From Piezodorus guildinii (Eukaryota; Arthropoda; Insecta; Hemiptera; Pentatomidae): a stretch of 64,000 nucleotides of DNA. Of the stretch, positions 22,090 through 33,656 are shown piece after piece. How positions within the stretch are numbered: position 1 is the first letter of the stretch; every line of letters begins with the position of its first letter. The notes beneath the pieces were generated by a model. It was not told the origin of the DNA, searched no databases, and was given only the letters and a program-made list of their open reading frames with translations. Made by a program: the position numbers and the translations under genes. Location: NCBI GenBank assembly GCA_023052935.1, contig CM041295.1, positions 16,120,880 through 16,184,879 on the forward strand. The letters are read 5' to 3'.

Positions 22090-22284
22090 AAGTGAGGACC
22101 CAAAATTTTTTAACCGGTTTTAATGAATTTTTTTAATAGATAAAACAAGATATAACAATTGACTCGTCTGGTAAAAAAATCGGAAAGTTTGTGCGTGACA
22201 AAAAACATAGTATTTAATATATCTGGTTCTAGTGAAAGTAAAAAAATATGTTTGCTGTCAAAATTACCCTATTTCAAAGCAAAA
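22090..22284 (+). repeat. Repeat F arm, left piece
   Basis: The arm sequence TAACCGGTTTTAATGAATTT ... TATCTGGTTCTAGTGAAAG ... AAAATTACCCTATTTC is cut by the complete B LINE after TTTCAAAGCAAAA (22272-22284) and resumes at 27070. The 105-codon frame at 22159-22476 spans this junction and is not a gene. Confidence 0.75.
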
Positions 22285-22639
22285 GATCAGATGATGCGCT
22301 CGATGATAACAGTCATACGTTACTTCGTCTCTCAGATTTTTGCTTTTTTCAGTAGGAATTCGCTTGAGTTCAGTCTGGAAAACATCACTAGACCTCAGGA
22401 ATACTACAGCAGTGAATATTGGAGAAATTTCGGTAAGCAAAGTTATAATTTACTTTGTACAATCACGAAAAAGTGAAAGGAGGGTCACTGTCAGCTGATT
22501 GCCGCTAGCTCGGCAAGCTCGGGCTTGCTTTTATTTTCTTTATCTTTCTTTTATTTATTTTTTTTCCTTCTTATTCTTATTCCATTATATATTTATTCCT
22601 ATTTATTTTTTTTAATCAATGCGATATTTTCATCAAGTG
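22285..22639 (+). promoter_or_regulatory. 5' UTR of LINE B (presumed internal promoter)
   Basis: It begins GATCAGATGATGCGCTCGATG right after the target duplication and runs to the first ORF1 ATG (GTGATGTCC, 22640-22642). Jockey-clade elements carry an internal Pol II promoter in this region; that role is inferred from family knowledge. The last 130 bases are T-rich. A GC-richer block near 22480-22530 contains GCTAGCTCGGCAAGCTCGGG. Confidence 0.55.
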
Positions 22640-23934
22640 ATGTCCTCGAAAGTTACAAGTAAAAGATCTAGATCTGCAGGTTCAAACTCGTCTCCCACAT
22701 AACAGAGACCTCGCCGTGATAATAATAAAAAAATGATTCCACCAGCGACTGCTTCAGCTACCTCTTTAGATCTGAACCACAGCCTAGCACATCATCACAA
22801 GGATTATCTGAAGAATCACCGTTTTTTACACCGAACCCATTTCAGATCCTTCAAATTGAAAAAGAAACAATGGAATCTTCTCCTATACCAAAAGAACCAC
22901 AACCTCCACCAATATTTGTTAAAAATATTAAAAACTTTCAACTACTGTGTGCGCATCTAAATAAATTAACCGATCCTAATACTTATTATTGTATAAGTAG
23001 AACCAGTGATACTAAAATATCCCCGACTACCGCCGAAACCTACAGAAAAATAGTAAAATATCTGACGGAGACCAAAGCTGATTTTCATACATATCAGTTA
23101 CGCCAGGAGAGAGCTTTAAGGGTTGTAATTAGAAACCTACACCCTTCGACACCAGCAGCAGTTATCAAAGAAGAACTGACGGAGATAGGCTATAAAGTGC
23201 GGCAAGTCACCAACGTCCTAAAAGATAAAATTCCACTGCCTCTATTCTTTGTGGACTTGGAGCCATCAGCAGGAGTCGAAAAAAATTATGACCTCAATAG
23301 ATTATACTATACTAGTGTAAGAGTTGAAAAACCTTACACTAAGAAAGAAATAGTGCAGTGCCACAATTGTCAGGCATATGGTCATACTAGAAGTTATTGT
23401 CACCACATTCCACGCTGTGTGAAATGCGGTGAACAACACAAGTCAGAAGAATGTACAAGACCAAGATCAACACCCGCTGTTTGTGCTCTGTGCCTCAAGG
23501 ACCACCCGGCTAGCTACAAGGGATGTCAAATCTACAAGAACCTCAAAAGCAGATACCAAAAACCTCAGAATCTGGATGAAACAGCTGAACCGATCAGAAG
23601 CAGAAGACAACCTTCAAAAACAATTAATTCCAATGTTACATTTGCCCATCTACTTGGAGGTGGGAACCAGAACAAAGAGGCCGAGGCCCTGCCGGAACAA
23701 CGCACACTTCAAAATCCTCAAACCGTTCCACAACCAGCTATTCCTCAAAATTTACCCAACCCTCAAAAACCTCATCCGCATCAAATTTCTCATATTCTTC
23801 CTCCATCAAATGTCTCAGACCTTACAAGTTTGATGACATCCTTCATCACTGAAATCAAATCCCTCGTTATGCCGCTAATATCACTACTTACTAATCTTGT
23901 ATCAAACTTAATCCCTTCCTTAAAAAATCCTTAA
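22640..23934 (+). CDS. LINE B ORF1, gag-like nucleic-acid-binding protein
   Basis: The likely start at 22640 gives MSSKVTSKRSRSAGSNSSPT and then a stop; the frame used by the rest is open from 22729 to the TAA at 23932-23934, so one shift lies near 22690-22730. The intact part first shows a PRE_C2HC-type region (RVVIRNLHPSTP ... PLPLFFVDLEP), then three zinc knuckles: C-x2-C-x4-H-x4-C (CHNC...YC), C-x2-C-x3-H-x4-C (CVKC...EC) and C-x2-C-x3-H-x6-C (CALC...GC). A Q/P-rich linker and a hydrophobic C-terminus (IKSLVMPLISLLTNLV) follow. In the Jockey clade such proteins bind element RNA in ribonucleoprotein particles. The ORF2 ATG follows the stop with no gap (TAAATG). Confidence 0.88.
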
Positions 23935-26613
23935 ATGACTTCACCTAACTCCTTATCCATTCTCCTATGGAATGCGAATGGTGTTAGAAATCATACTGAC
24001 GAACTTACAGCTTTACTGCAAGACAAAAACGTTGACGTAGCACTTATTACTGAAACTAGACTAACCACTAAACAGTTCTTCAAAATACCTCAATACGTAA
24101 CATACCGTACGGACCACCCAGACGGCAAAGCCCATGCCGGTACTGCTGTCATTGTGCACCAGTCCCTCTCTCATCACTTACTCCCACAACCTACCTATGA
24201 TTTCCTACAAACCACCGCCATAGTAATCAAAACTTTTTCCTTTCCGGTAACCCATACATCAGCATATTGCCCTCCCAAACACTCCATTTCCAACACCGAA
24301 TTTGTATCCTTTCTAAATTCCTCAGGAAATCATTTCATTCTGGGTGCAGACTTAAATGCCAAGCATCAACAGTGGGGTTCGAGAACCACGAATTCTCGTG
24401 GACGAAATTTGCTGTCTGCACTCAACTCCCGTCATTTCAATCTCCTACCTCCTGATTCCCCTACCTACTGGCCAACCGGTCCCAACCGTAATCCTGACAT
24501 CCTTGACTTCTTCATTCACAGCGGATTAGGCTCCCTCAACTTATCTGTAACTCGACTTGATGAACTATCCTCAGACCATAGTCCACTGATCCTAAAAGTA
24601 TCTCTCACTCCAATTCCAAAACCTATCCCACCGTCATTTATCCGAGGCCCTGTCAACTGGAACCTATTTCGCCAAATCCTGACCGATAATATTAACCTCA
24701 GAGCGACCCTCAAAACCCCAGAAGACCTTGACGATTCCGTCTACTCCTTCACCACCGCCATTCAGCAAGCTGTCTGGACTGCCTCCTCTCCTAAGCACTC
24801 CAATATAACTCCTCACCAAAACCATTTGCCTCAACACCTTACAGACCTAAACCATGCAAAACGCCGTGCCAGATCATTATGGCAGCACACCCGACACCCA
24901 ACAGATCGCCGCTCCTATAACTTCTATTGTAGACAATTGAAGCAGGAGTTGGCGACCTTCCGTTCCCAGTCCTTTAATTCCTACCTCTCCTCTCTGTCAG
25001 CTAGTGACAATTCCCTGTGGAATGTCACGAAGAAGATTTTAAAATCCCATCAAGTTTCCCATCCTCTCCGGCGTGGTGATGACTCCTGGGCTGCGTCTGA
25101 TGAAGCCGAGGAATTCGCCACACACCTCTCCAAAGTATTCACTCCTCACCCGGAATCCCAAAGCAATCATACCGCAGCAGTACAAGACTTCCTTTTGTCA
25201 CCAATACCTCTTTCCCTACCTCCTAAAGCTATTAATCCCTCTGAGGTTAAATATCTTCTCCAGAAACTGACCCTCCGTAAATCTCCTGGACATGATCTCC
25301 TTACCCCCCAGATCCTCCGTCAACTTCCGCAGAAAGCTATTATATTCCTAACCTATATCTACAACTGCATCCTACGCACCACCTATTTTCCTCTCTTGTG
25401 GAAACATTCCACAATCATTCTCTTCCTAAAACCAGGTAAACCTTCCAGCAACACTTCATCTTACAGACCTATTAGTCTACTCCCCATCCTCTCAAAAGTC
25501 TTTGAAAAACTCCTTCTAAAACGAATCCTGCCTATATTAGAATCACAAAATCTTCCTTCCCATAGTTTGGTTTCCGTGCTCATCATTCCACTGTTCAACA
25601 AGGACTCCGAGTTGTAGACCATATTTCCTCAGCCCTTGAATGCAAAGAGTATTGTTCTGGTGCGTTTCTGGACATAGCGCAAGCTTTTGACCGGGTATGG
25701 CACACCGGATTATTCTTCAAGCTTAAAACGCATTTACCCCAGTCTCTATACCTCATTCTACGATCCTATCTCTCAAACCGCTCCTTCCGAGTTCGCTGTG
25801 GTGTAGAATTTTCTAACTTTTATCCCATTGAGGCCGGTGTTCCTCAAGGCAGCGTCTTGGGACCCGTCCTCTACATCCTTTACACTGCTGATATTCCTAA
25901 TCATCCTGACACCTTTCTGGCAACATTTGCAGATGACACCGCCATCCTATCATCCAATTCCGATCCTGAAATAGCATCCTTAATCCTGCAAAGACACCTT
26001 TGTCTTATCGAGGACTGGTGTAATGCTTGGCGTATTAAGGTTAATGAAAGCAAATGCACCCACGTCACCTTCACCCTTCGACGCAAATCCTGTCCAATGG
26101 TTCATTTCAATTCCATACCGCTTCCTTCTTCAGACACAGTCCGGTATCTTGGCTTACTACTAGACAAAAGATTGACGTGGAACCCACATACAAGACTTAA
26201 ACGAAAATGAACTCAACAGACGATTCGGACAGTTATACAGACTACTAAACAGAAAATCTAAGCTTACAGTTGACAACAAATTATTACTTTACAAGACAAT
26301 ACTGAAGCCAATCTGGACCTACGGACTTGAACTGTGGGGGACAGCTAAACGTTCTAACATCAAACGCATTCAATCCTTTCAATCCAAAGTCCTGCGAATA
26401 ATAGTAAATGCTCCTTATTATGTATCCAACTATACCTTGCACCACGACCTTAATGTTCCATTTATTTCAGACCTGATTCCATCTAAATTTTCCAAATTCC
26501 ACCAGAACCTCATTCATCATCCTAATCCTCTAGCACAATCCCTATCCAGCTCCACTCATCCATACAACCCTCCTAGAAGGTTGAAACGGCAGTGGCCCCG
26601 AGACATATTGTAA
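23935..26613 (+). pseudogene. LINE B ORF2, endonuclease-reverse transcriptase (two frameshifts)
   Basis: About 890 codons. Residues 1-230 form an APE-type endonuclease: LLWNANGVR, a catalytic glutamate in LITETR, GADLNAKHQQWGS and the terminal SDHSP box. The RT follows: RKSPGHDLLTP, LWKHSTIILFLKPGKP with SYRPISLLP, then FGFR, FLDIAQAFDRVWH, AGVPQGSVLGPVLY, the catalytic box TFADDTAIL, and the C-terminal RYLG...RLKR and PRRLKRQWPRDIL blocks. One base is missing near 25566 (before FGFR) and one extra lies near 26206 (after RLKR), so the frame stops at 25617 and 26210. All catalytic motifs remain. ORF2 nicks the target and copies the RNA from the nick. Confidence 0.9.
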
Positions 26614-27037
26614 ACATCTTTTCTGGAGTTCTGACACTGGTCAGATTCTCCTCTCATGTGCGGTGTGATTGTGGCTGTGGCGCCCTCACTTAGCTTCCGC
26701 TGGCTCTCACCAGTGATGCGGCTGAGAGGGAGGCGCTGGGATCCTTTGGGCTCTGCTTGTCCTTCCACAAGTGGGGGGACAAGCCCCGTCCGGGGTTCCC
26801 GAGCTGATTGTAAATATTGTACATAGGTATGAATGAGACATGTTTTGTTTATTTATTTGTTAACTTCATTTATTTGTATTTATTTTGTCTATAAATTTTG
26901 TTATTGTATACGTTTATTTATTTTGATTTTATTTTATGTAATTTGACTTTCCTTTTGTTTATATTGTAAATATTGTATGAATGAGATCCTGTAGCACTAT
27001 TATTATTGTCTATTATGACAAATTGTAATATATACGA

Positions 27038-27069
<32 letters not shown>
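26614..27069 (+). other. LINE B 3' UTR and A-tail
   Basis: Contains a GC-richer stretch (26690-26810, with CTTTGGGCTCTGCTTGTCC), one copy of the 23-base unit near 26904, then GAGATCCTGTAGCACTATTA, TACGAATA and about 30 A. Pieces of this UTR occur alone at 1940, 7370, 13106, 33860 and, diverged, at 54985. Confidence 0.85.
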
Positions 27070-27074
<5 letters not shown>

Positions 27075-27082
27075 AAGCAAAA

Positions 27083-27545
27083 TAATAGAAAAAAAAATAT
27101 ATCCTTTAAATTATATAAGTTTATGTTTGGTGATAACCCTAAAAATGTAAATAATCTCTTCAAAAGAATACTTTTAATAAGATCTCTTGAAAACTATGCT
27201 GATATTAAGATTCATTTTCAGGAGTGAGGAACACATTTAAATCTTTCTTCATCAAACACATCAACAAAGGGTTTAATCTTCAAAATATTAGGGGCCAACG
27301 ATCCTCAGGAGTCGCTTAAAAAAATCGGAAATTTTGCGCGTGAAAAACACATTTATTTAATATCTCTTGTTCTACTGAAAGTGAAAATATATGTTTGGAG
27401 TCAAAATTACCCTACTCCAAAGCAGAATAATCGAAAAAATAAGTCATTAATATTTAAGTTTTGTACTTGTTAATAACCCTAAAATCAGGTTTCTTAGAAA
27501 CTGTTCTTAGTTTAAGATCCCTTTTCACTCGTGAGGAACACGTTT
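27083..27545 (+). repeat. Repeat F arms in direct tandem
   Basis: The arm split by LINE B ends near 27250. A second arm in the same direction follows (27260-27545), with AAAAAATCGGAAATTTTGCG, TTAATATCTCTTGTTCTACT and AAAATTACCCTACTCC in the same order. There is no coding sequence. Confidence 0.7.
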
Positions 27546-27554
27546 TTAAGGAAC

Positions 27555-28470
27555 CATATATGTTTTTAGTTTCACTTGCTATATAGATTAAGAGAAAGTA
27601 TTGCGATCGTGAAAATTTTCGAATTCCAGTTTTCAACGGAAATACACATTTTAGGGTCCCCTGAGTCCAAATAACTAAGTCCCGCAAAAAGGTCTGTGTG
27701 TGTGTGTCTGTGCGGGTGTGTGTGTCTGTGAGGGTGTGTGTGTGTGTGGTAACTCCCAGGCGGAAACGGTAAGTCCTATGAAACTGAAATTTCATATTTA
27801 AGACTAATCATCAAAATGAGCCTACCAGAAGAGTCACTTTATACCATGCATTTTGCACTTTTTGTCGATTTTCTCGAAAACGGTTCCGAGGATTTTGTTT
27901 AAACTCGCTATATCGATGTAAAATTCAATGGGATTTAAAATCATGTAGGTTTTATTCTGATTAAAACGGTCTGACAGGGCTTAAATGCCGATATTTTAAA
28001 TTTTCTTCCTCTAAAGTACCTTTAATTCTGTTGATCTATATAAATAACTATATTATCATGTTACCACTGATGAAAAATAGATAAATATATAAATTGAATG
28101 AATTTGATACCCAACTAAAGGAGAAAACGGAAAAAATATTTTTTAATGTAATTTTTCGTTTTTGAACGTAAGAACAGAACATATGAACATATACCGTTGG
28201 AGAGCTAAAGATTTTAGAAAAAATATTATTTCATACTCAAGCTTTTAAAATTTAGTAGAGAGTGATAAAAAGCCGATAAAACTAAGTGTTTGTTTTAGAT
28301 AATAATATAATAGATTTTTTAATAAAACACATGTTTCTATAGAAATTCAATTTAATTAATTCTTTAATAGTTTCACGTATTTTTATCTCTAACTGTATTT
28401 GAAAATTCTTTCATTGATTTTAAAAATGGAGGTAAGTAAAAGTGTGTGTGTTGCCCGCACTAGATTTTTT
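27555..28470 (-). repeat. Repeat X, most complete copy
   Basis: About 915 bases from CACTTGCTATATAGATTAAG at one end to AGGTAAGTAAAAGTGTGTGT and GCCCGCACTAGA at the other. Order on this strand: AAGTATTGCGATCGTGAAAA, GGGTCCCCTGAGTCC, a TG/CA tract (27694-27750), ACTCCCAGGCGGAAACGG, TTATACCATGCATTTTGCAC, AACTCGCTATATCGATG, ATTCTGATTAAAACGGTC, TATACCGTTGGAGAGC. Both ends carry versions of ACTTTCACTTAC in inverted orientation. The 113-codon minus-strand frame (27454-27795) is translation of this repeat. Confidence 0.75.
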
Positions 28471-28484
28471 TACAAGATTATTTA

Positions 28485-28790
28485 TGTTTTTAGGGTGATT
28501 ACCAAGTACAAAACATAAATATTAATGACGTATTTTTTCAATTATTCTGATTTGAAGTAGGGTAATTGTGATACCAAACCCATTTTTCTACCTTCACTAG
28601 AACCAGTGATATTATATAAAATGTGTTTTTTGCTCGCAAATTTTCCGATTTTTTGCACGACGCATGGGGAGAGTTGGCCCATTATTTTTTGCAGAGTATA
28701 ATGTTAAATAATGTTTATGTATAATTTTACCTAAACAAATTTCATCAAAATTAGTGAGACACTTTTGGGATCATCTCATTGTGAGTGCTT
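28485..28790 (-). repeat. Repeat F arm, inverted
   Basis: The reverse complement of the F arm: TTTTTAGGGTGATTACCAAG, GATTTGAAGTAGGGTAATTG, CCTTCACTAGAACCAG, TTTCATCAAAATTAGTGAG. With the direct arms at 22090-27545 and repeat X between them it forms a large arm-X-inverted-arm structure. Confidence 0.7.
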
Positions 28791-29500
28791 CTTTTGCCCA
28801 CCAATAATTATTATAATTAAACTTCTTTAACCTCCTCTGAGTATTCTCAATATTCAGTAAGCTTCGAGAGTAAAAATTCAATAACATTTCACACGCTCTC
28901 GGAGAGATAGTTTTCACTAGTTGCACCTAATGCCCTTTCAGTAGGTGAAAAGCCTTAGCTAAATGAGAAAAAGTTCCCTTAGACAAGGCAGGGCAATGAC
29001 AATAACAGATTTACAAGCGGACCATCCCTTTGTCCTACATATCTCCCCCTACTACCCCTATAACTCTCCGCCTTCCAACATTTAACAAGCATTGTTAGCT
29101 AACGCCCCTTTACTGTTTTTATCGCCCTGAGGATCTGGCACATGGGACTGCTTATCATTTCTTCTCTTCCGTCCATCTGAATACAGTTCACTCTAACTGA
29201 ATTCAGCCTATCCTCGAATTCCAACCAGGGAGATAAAGTTGCAGCACGACTAAAGCGATAAAGGCTACAATATAACAATAATGCCTGATTATGCTAATAT
29301 TACACACACACACACACACACACCACACACACTAACATATAATTTATTTAAATATTAATAATAAAATATATATAAACAATTTTTTTAAAAATATTTAATG
29401 AGATATAAATACAAATTTTATCAGAAATAAACAATATGTAATTAGTGTTATTAGAACACATCCATTACAGTATTTACAAACAAACAATGAAATATAAAGT
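28791..29500. other. No gene; CA microsatellite
   Basis: Mixed sequence without a recognised domain. A (CA)n tract occupies about 29301-29332, followed by A/T-rich sequence. Confidence 0.45.
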
Positions 29501-29710
29501 ACATAAAAAAAAGAATTAATTTCATATATATCCACAGAAAAAAAAAAACTAAAATTAATATATTAGATTATGATTCTGTTTAAGATTACACAGTTATTTT
29601 TTTGTCATAAAGAAATAAAAAAATATATATGAAATAAAAGTAATTTTTTTTGACGATATGTCCCTAAGAATTAAAAAAGAAAGTACAATATAAATAATAT
29701 TGTTGGTCGT

Positions 29711-30140
29711 TTAACACTTCAGTTTAACAATAAAAGACAGGTTCTGTGACAATGAATAGTTATAATCTATAGCTTTTAAATATTGCATATGTTGGGAAGA
29801 TTGATACTTTAGGAGATGGAGAAATAGTTGGTGTTTAAAAGTGGATAATGATAAGGATTTACGAATGGATAGAGGCAAGGAATTCCAAAATAGGGTAGCA
29901 CAAATAATAAAGGATTTTTTGAAGGGAGCAGATCTGTGAGAAGGTATATACAAGTTTATAGGTTGGGATCTAATGTTTACTGAATGGACAGAGGAACAAG
30001 TAGTAAGCATATCAAGAATATAAGGAAGTTTTTTTGTATTGAAAAATCGGAAGAGACAGACACCAAGGAGGTACTGCCTACGGAAAAAGGGATAGAGCCA
30101 ATTCGAGTTTAATTACCGAGTTGGTATACCTTCTAGTAAC
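29711..30140 (-). pseudogene. Family C (CR1/L2-like) LINE C-terminal fragment
   Basis: The minus strand holds 99 open codons (30010-29711) containing NLYIPSHRSAPFKKSFI followed by a LFWNSLPLSIRKSLSLSTFKHQLF stretch, the same C-terminal pattern as 19898-20037. Upstream, out of frame, are pieces such as CIRFTCGIPRGSHVT and a RRQYLLGVC-like block, so the ORF is broken at least twice. The likely 3' UTR continues toward 29500. Confidence 0.65.
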
Positions 30141-30324
30141 ATGGGAGCCTCTGGGGATTCCACATGTGAATCTAATGAAACAATTCATAAGTCTTTTGAG
30201 TCTCATATCGAATTTCTTATATTGTTGATTAAATATTTTAATTTATGTAAGATGTAAATATATATTTATAATTTTAGAAGAAATTTAAATAGAGAAAGTA
30301 TTAAAATGATGTTTGTTTCATTTT

Positions 30325-30515
30325 AAGTATAAGGTCACGCGTTCAAAGCGTGGTCCTAGGAATATTTCGTGGGTGTAAAAAGTCCTTGGTTATCAGGGTG
30401 TCTGTGGTGGTCCCGAGCCTTTGCGATATCAGGGTAAAATTAATTAAACCTGGATAAGAAAAATTAAGGACTCTCACTGTACCATCGCCCGATTAGCACA
30501 GTAGCATAAAGTATC
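30325..30515 (+). repeat. SINE S1 copy
   Basis: Contains GGTGGTCCCGAGCCTTTGCG, CAGGGTAAAATTAATTAAAC, CTGGATAAG and GTACCATCGCCCGATTAGCA in the order seen (reverse complemented) at 52980-53230, 39515-39635 and 62395-62750. The head region at 30330-30350 (CACGCGTTCAAAGCGTGGTC) holds a weak B-box-like site. Confidence 0.6.
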
Positions 30516-30907
30516 GTTAAGTCTTTTTGATTCGATAAAGGACTGTTCAGAATCAGTAATCTCTCGGATGTTCGAGATTGAGTAAACGTAAACATGGGCT
30601 CAGAGATGGGCAGGCAAGAGACACGTTCGTGAGTTATATAATAACGGATTCCATATTACTATTTTCGCGGGCAGTTGATAGGTTTTCCCCCCTTTGAGGT
30701 ATCGGAAAATCAGTGGAACAAGATCAGCTATAACATTTCAATTGTGTTATTTATTGAGAATACCGAGGGGATATTTAATATGCTGTTTGCTTATTTGAAT
30801 AGAAATTAATACCTTAAAACGTGGTGACAACACGCCACTTTCACTTACCTCGGTTGTTAAAATCAATAAGGTACCTTTCAAATGAAGCTAGTGTGACTTT
30901 GTGGTTT

Positions 30908-30945
<38 letters not shown>

Positions 30946-32429
30946 GAAGTTGTTGGTTCCGTCAATAAATAAACAATTTTATATAGGCTACGTTTCGAGA
31001 CTTTATAGTCCCCATATCCATGCCGAAACAATGGTCTATGTAAGACACTATTTTGTCTAAAATTTAAACTAAATTTGTGATAATTTCTTTTATATGTATT
31101 TATTTTATTTTTTTTTTTGCATTTACGACGTTAAAAAAAATTGAGGCCTCTATTTAAGTACTGTATATCTATTAAATGAACAATGCATTCTTAAATTTAA
31201 TCAAAAATCTTTTCTGTCTCTCTGACAATAACATCTTCTATTAATTTTATTGTAAACAAATTTTAATATTAAGTTGTATGTTTTTTCGCTGTTAGTGTAT
31301 GAATATTAGAACAATAAATTATGGAAACATTGTCTTAATAAAATTACTTATTTATTGACTGGATAGTTAACCTACATTATCAACATTCGAGAACCAATTA
31401 AAGTGTGCATATATAATGCTTTACATTTATGAGTAAACCTGGGTTCACAACCTAATTATTTCAATAGAAATATTATTGCTGCAGTATATGATATTAATTT
31501 TATAATAAAAATTGTAATATATCTCAAAAAAAAAATTATAAAAAATATTTTATGATAGCTCATGCGACGTCCTCATTACGGAGTAAATTCAATTAATATG
31601 TTTTTATTGTACCTTACACGACAGCTGTTTGTTTATAAATATGAGCTAAAATCAAAGGATTAAGAAAAAAAAAGAAAAAAAAAAGGAAAAAAAACACGGT
31701 AAACGTTTAATAGAGCACAAGGCAAACTGGATAAAACAAAGTCCTTTGGGAAAGAAATCAGAGTATTATTAAATATCTGCCATTCCTTTTAACTGATGTT
31801 TTTTTGACCAAGCGAAATAAATTGTACACAACGTTTAGTAAAGGTCTTTATTTTTAGGCCTTTATGCTTGTATATTTGTTTTTTATGATATTTTTTTTTC
31901 TTTATTCCTTTTAGCTATATTTCCTTAATTGGTTTTAATTTTAACTAAATCAAAATATACTTAATGATTATATTTATATCTTTCAATCAGCGTATGACCT
32001 ATATTCCGTATTAGTGCGATTGATTGTTTTAAAATAGCTAATTATTTTAGAATTGTAAGCATTAATCTAAATATTATAGAGATTCAGCTTTATTTATATC
32101 TTAATAGAATCGAAAATTCATACAAATTAAAAAACTTAAAAATTATAATTTTTTATCATCTAAAGTTTATCTTTTGCTACCTTCTATCTCAAAACACCAT
32201 ACTAGATACAATAATTCAAATAACCTCTTTATTGAATTAATATTGGAATGTGAATATTAAGGATGAGACCCGAGCGGTTGCCTTAGAAGATTAAAGAATA
32301 GTAAACGAATATTTATTAGCCTATGTTGTGGGGCTTCATCAGTGCTAAAAAACAAATTAAAGTTTAGGTGTTTAATAAATAACAAACATTTATCAGAAAA
32401 CAATGTAAACATTTTCATAAAAGTAAGAT
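30516..32429. other. No gene; TA array and AT-rich sequence
   Basis: A (TA)n array lies at 30908-30941. An X-type terminus (CCACTTTCACTTACCTCGG) occurs at 30836-30854. The plus frame 30821-31060 runs through the TA array and is not supported as a gene. Two hammerhead-like remnants are described separately. Confidence 0.45.
30985..31030 (-). other. Degenerate hammerhead-like segment
   Basis: The minus strand reads GGATATGGGGACTATAAAGT followed by CTCGAAACGTAGCC. This has a GGGACT/AGTCTC hairpin then CGAAAC, as in the stem II and GAAA box of hammerheads from Penelope-like elements, with a mutated CTGATGA box (GGATATG). Confidence 0.3.
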
Positions 32430-32840
32430 CTTTAACTTTGAGGTTCAGACAAATGTGAAATTGTGACGTAAATGCCCTGGCTGTTTAGCGACTTGATTAA
32501 ATTCGTAATTCAAATTAAATTAACTTTAATATCATGAAGGTTTTATCATCATATAATTTATTAAGATTTATCTTCAAAAGTAAATGTTTTGTTGTTAGAA
32601 TTGGAAAAAAGGGTCAATATGAAAGAGTTTGATAACCAACTGGAGGAGTTTAAAACAGTAATATTTTCGCAAGTTAATTATTCTTTTACACTAACAAAAA
32701 TAGTAATATTGATGTATAATGTACCGTTAGAAAGCTGAATATTTTAGAAAAGAACATAATCTGAAATACATATATGTAGAACATAATGGAGAGTGTCGAA
32801 AAGCACTTCAAGTTAAGTGATAATAATTTAGGTTATAAAT
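32430..32840 (-). repeat. Diverged repeat X
   Basis: GTTTGATAACCAACTGGAGG and ATGTACCGTTAGAAAGCTGA with TTTTAGAAAA follow the order of the 28100-28240 part of repeat X. Divergence is high. Confidence 0.5.
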
Positions 32841-32909
32841 AACTAAATCTCAAAAAAAAAAAAAAATCTATCGAAACTCAATGTCATCATTTACTTTTTT
32901 TAAATTTAT

Positions 32910-33375
32910 TATTGCCGATTATTACAACGCATACTCGATAAACGTTCAAAACTTCCAATTTATTACAAAAAGCTCATTAATGTCACAATCATCAGACCCA
33001 TCTGGACATACGGAATCGAGCTTTGGGGCTCTAATAAACCATCTCATTGCTCTAGCATTCAATCCCTACTATCCAAAATCCTTCACAAAATCCTATATGC
33101 TCCTTATTTCGTTACGAATAAAATCATCCATAATGACCTAAATATCCCATCTGTCGCAGAACTATCCCAAAACAGATATGCCTCTTTTGATCCCAAACTA
33201 CCGACCCATACGAATCCTCTTGTACGCAACTTATCATCCCCATCTATTCCTGAAAACCCTCCAAGGCGATCGAAAAGACGATGGCCTCGAGACCTACTAA
33301 ATAAAATTGACATTGTAGTTCTACCACTGGGTAAGACATCTCCAAGCCCGTAATTGTAAATTAGACCATTTACTT
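32910..33375 (+). mobile_element. Family A LINE fragment, first part
   Basis: Covers the ORF2 stretch from the ITIIRPIWTYGIELWGS region through NPPRRSKRRWPRDLL (33258-33302) and the beginning of the A-type 3' UTR (GACCATTTACTTATTGAATA). The UTR is interrupted by family C sequence and resumes at 33657. An 86-codon frame (32881-33141) runs through part of it, but the conserved blocks change frame. Confidence 0.75.
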
Positions 33376-33656
33376 ATTGAATAGTTTTTGTTTTATTTAA
33401 TTTTTTTTTTTTTTTTTTTTTTTTATTTGAATTCTGTTTTCAACTTATATATTTCTCATTTTTTTCCGACATAATTAGCTTCTGAAGATTGTTTTATTTT
33501 ATTTATTTTGTGTTGTATACAAATTCATCAACTATTGTAAATAGTAGTTAATCATGTTCTGTTGGCCAGACATATTGTATATTTACACTGTACAAACCTG
33601 TTATTCTAAAGGGACCCAGTCTCAGAATAAAAATTATTTTCTATCTATCTACCTAA
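33376..33656 (+). mobile_element. Family C LINE 3' UTR inserted in family A
   Basis: A 280-base block with a T-run (33401-33424), then GTAAATAGTAGTTAATCATG and GGGACCCAGTCTCAGAATAA, ending in a CTATCTATCTACC microsatellite tail. Its end resembles that of the C copy at 20228. It lies between ACTTATTGAATA and TTATAAGTACAGTTTTAAAT, which are contiguous in other A copies. The target duplication is not clear. Confidence 0.6.

Larger units (their letters stand above)
22285..27069 (+). mobile_element. Essentially full-length Jockey-like LINE, family B
   Basis: A 4785-base element with a 355-base 5' leader, ORF1 (from 22640), ORF2 (23935-26613), a 456-base 3' UTR and an A-tail to 27069. Thirteen bases, TTTCAAAGCAAAA, are repeated exactly at 22272-22284 and 27070-27082, fixing both ends and showing target-primed insertion into repeat F. 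ORF1 carries the PRE_C2HC-type region and three CCHC knuckles typical of Jockey-clade gag; ORF2 has an APE-type endonuclease and RT and no RNase H after it. Damage is limited to a break in the ORF1 N-terminus and two single-base shifts in ORF2, so it is recent. All other B copies here are 5'-truncated. Confidence 0.93.

Noticed and set aside
22159..22476. 105-codon plus-strand open frame
   Set aside because: It crosses the exact insertion point of LINE B (22284/22285), so its halves come from unrelated sequences.
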